A stretch of DNA of 32,945 nt, taken from positions 1 to 32,945 of the forward strand of contig LADR01000030.1 in assembly GCA_000961655.1 (NCBI GenBank). Direction: 5' to 3'. Position 1 is the stretch's first letter, and each line of letters starts with the position of its first letter. This stretch comes from Desulfatitalea sp. BRH_c12. GTDB lineage: Bacteria; Desulfobacterota; Desulfobacteria; Desulfobacterales; Desulfosarcinaceae. Below the pieces are notes generated by a model. The model saw only the letters and a program-made list of their open reading frames with translations, was not told the origin of the DNA and did not search any database. The position numbers were made by a program, and so were the translations under genes. Below, in pieces: positions 32,251 through 32,945 of the stretch.

Positions 32251-32945
32251 GTCAATTGTTGTGTATGAAGAATTTAGGCGGCGATCCGTTTTTCTTCAAT
32301 ACCATTGACAAACTTTACTCCTTTTATAATCTCTGCCAACCGCTCGGGATGATGCAAGCGTATCCATCTTTTTTGTGCACATTTGCACAATTTAAAAGCC
32401 ATTGTCATTACCGTGTTTGCAGAAAAGCAGCCTCTGACCTTGTTCGTCCGCAGGCGAACAGTGGCAAAAGTTGATTCAATTGGGTTTGTTGTCCGGATAT
32501 GCCGCCAATGTTCCGCCGGAAAATCAAAAAAGGTCAGCAAAGAGGAACGATCCTTTTCCAGACACTGAGCGGCTTTCGGGTATTTTGCTTCATACGCATT
32601 AACAAAACCATTAAAGTGCCGTTCTGCCTCATTCTTGTTATCAGCCTGCCAAATCTGGTGCAGGTGGGCCTTTGCCTTTGGTTGAAGGCTTTTCGGTAAT
32701 TTGTTCAAGATATTAGCAGTCTTGTGAACCCAACATCTTTGACAGCGGGCATCCGGAAACACTTTATCCATGGCCTTCCAGAAGCCGAGGGCACCGTCGC
32801 CTATGGCAAGCTGCGGACCGCTGGTAACGCCCCTTGCTTTCAGGTCCAACAGCAGCTGGGACCAGGACAGCTCGCTTTCACGAAATCCGCCTTCTATGGC
32901 AACCAGCTCTTTTTCGCCATCGACGGTTGCGCCCACAATCACCAG
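32251..32945 (-). mobile_element. IS256-family insertion sequence, one end, truncated by window
   Basis: The element contains the transposase at 32274-32945. Its transposase-3' end lies about 32251-32267, where the plus strand reads GTCAATTGTTGTGTATG, a probable terminal inverted repeat, placed at the break in the GGDEF fragment. The other end is outside the window, so the inverted repeat and target duplication cannot be compared. Confidence 0.7.
32274..32945 (-). CDS. IS256-family (mutator-type) transposase, C-terminal part
   Basis: About 223 codons, open to the window edge, so the N-terminal part lies beyond. Family stretches include VGATVDGEKELVAIEGGFRE, IGDGALGFWKAMDKVFPDA (second catalytic Asp), RCQRCWVHKTANILNKLPKS and RTTNPIESTFATVRLRTNKV (catalytic Glu). 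The frame is intact to the stop TAA and ends EEKRIAA, so the copy could be active. It is inserted into a GGDEF gene fragment. Confidence 0.93.
   Translation of the reverse strand: MVIVGATVDGEKELVAIEGGFRESELSWSQLLLDLKARGVTSGPQLAIGDGALGFWKAMDKVFPDARCQRCWVHKTANILNKLPKSLQPKAKAHLHQIWQADNKNEAERHFNGFVNAYEAKYPKAAQCLEKDRSSLLTFFDFPAEHWRHIRTTNPIESTFATVRLRTNKVRGCFSANTVMTMAFKLCKCAQKRWIRLHHPERLAEIIKGVKFVNGIEEKRIAA

Noticed and set aside
1-32945. tRNA, rRNA or CRISPR arrays
   Set aside because: I saw no cloverleaf-type sequence, rRNA stretch or regularly spaced repeats with spacers; the only tandem array is coding (17971-18075).

Overview
The window looks like a chromosomal metal-resistance island of a Gram-negative bacterium. 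Evidence for the cell type is the RND efflux tripartite system, Tat and Sec periplasmic proteins, lipoproteins and sigma-54 promoters. The mix of sigma-54 two-component control, a stand-alone HisKA protein next to a GGDEF protein, and Met-rich SHOCT and Spy-like proteins suggests a Desulfobacterota (deltaproteobacterial) relative. That placement is inference from gene content only.

Layout. (1) 1-5901, plus strand: end of czcC, then czcB, czcA, a P-II-like gene of the type found beside metal RND pumps, and a small lipoprotein. (2) 6025-8543, minus strand: a Zn/Cd/Pb-type P1B ATPase behind an ArsR/CadC-type repressor, with a readable promoter and operator. (3) 8803-11819, minus strand: XRE regulator, ImmA/IrrE peptidase, ynfA, then a decayed gene fused to the 3' end of a type I restriction hsdR gene. 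(4) 12139-14928, plus strand: a serine-recombinase cassette (small ORF, DUF2924, recombinase, HTH protein) whose recombinase is broken by about four frameshifts. (5) 15242-22523, minus strand: multicopper oxidase, SHOCT protein, lipoprotein, Spy-like Met-rich protein, ZIP transporter, NtrC-type response regulator and sensor kinase. (6) 22808-30418, plus strand: a second Spy-like gene, a second SHOCT gene, a 106-aa unknown, a membrane Ser/Thr kinase with an extracytoplasmic FGE/SUMF1-like domain, a metallophosphoesterase, a partly deleted duplicate of the block with a second kinase, a HisKA-only membrane protein and a diguanylate cyclase. (7) 30419-32945: a PHB-depolymerase-like pseudogene with an inverted 3' tail, a GGDEF fragment and an IS256-family transposase.

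The most interesting part is 15.2-29 kb. The central HK/RR pair sits between two arms that each start with a Spy-like gene and contain a SHOCT gene. Each arm has a -24/-12 type sigma-54 promoter and, 100-125 bp upstream of it, an element starting GATGTGGGT. I propose that the NtrC-type regulator drives both arms. The left arm would then deliver periplasmic copper-type oxidation. The right arm would deliver an unusual envelope-sensing kinase/phosphatase module whose FGE-like domain has no cysteine, so it is unlikely to make formylglycine and more likely senses a ligand. Met-rich stretches recur in the sensor kinase, the oxidase, the Spy-like protein, a SHOCT protein and the kinases' outer domains, which points to Cu/Ag or a similar soft metal. 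The right arm has been duplicated and partly deleted, leaving a chimeric scar. Frameshifts are concentrated in the recombinase, hsdR and depolymerase regions while the metal genes are intact, so these look like real decay rather than sequencing error.
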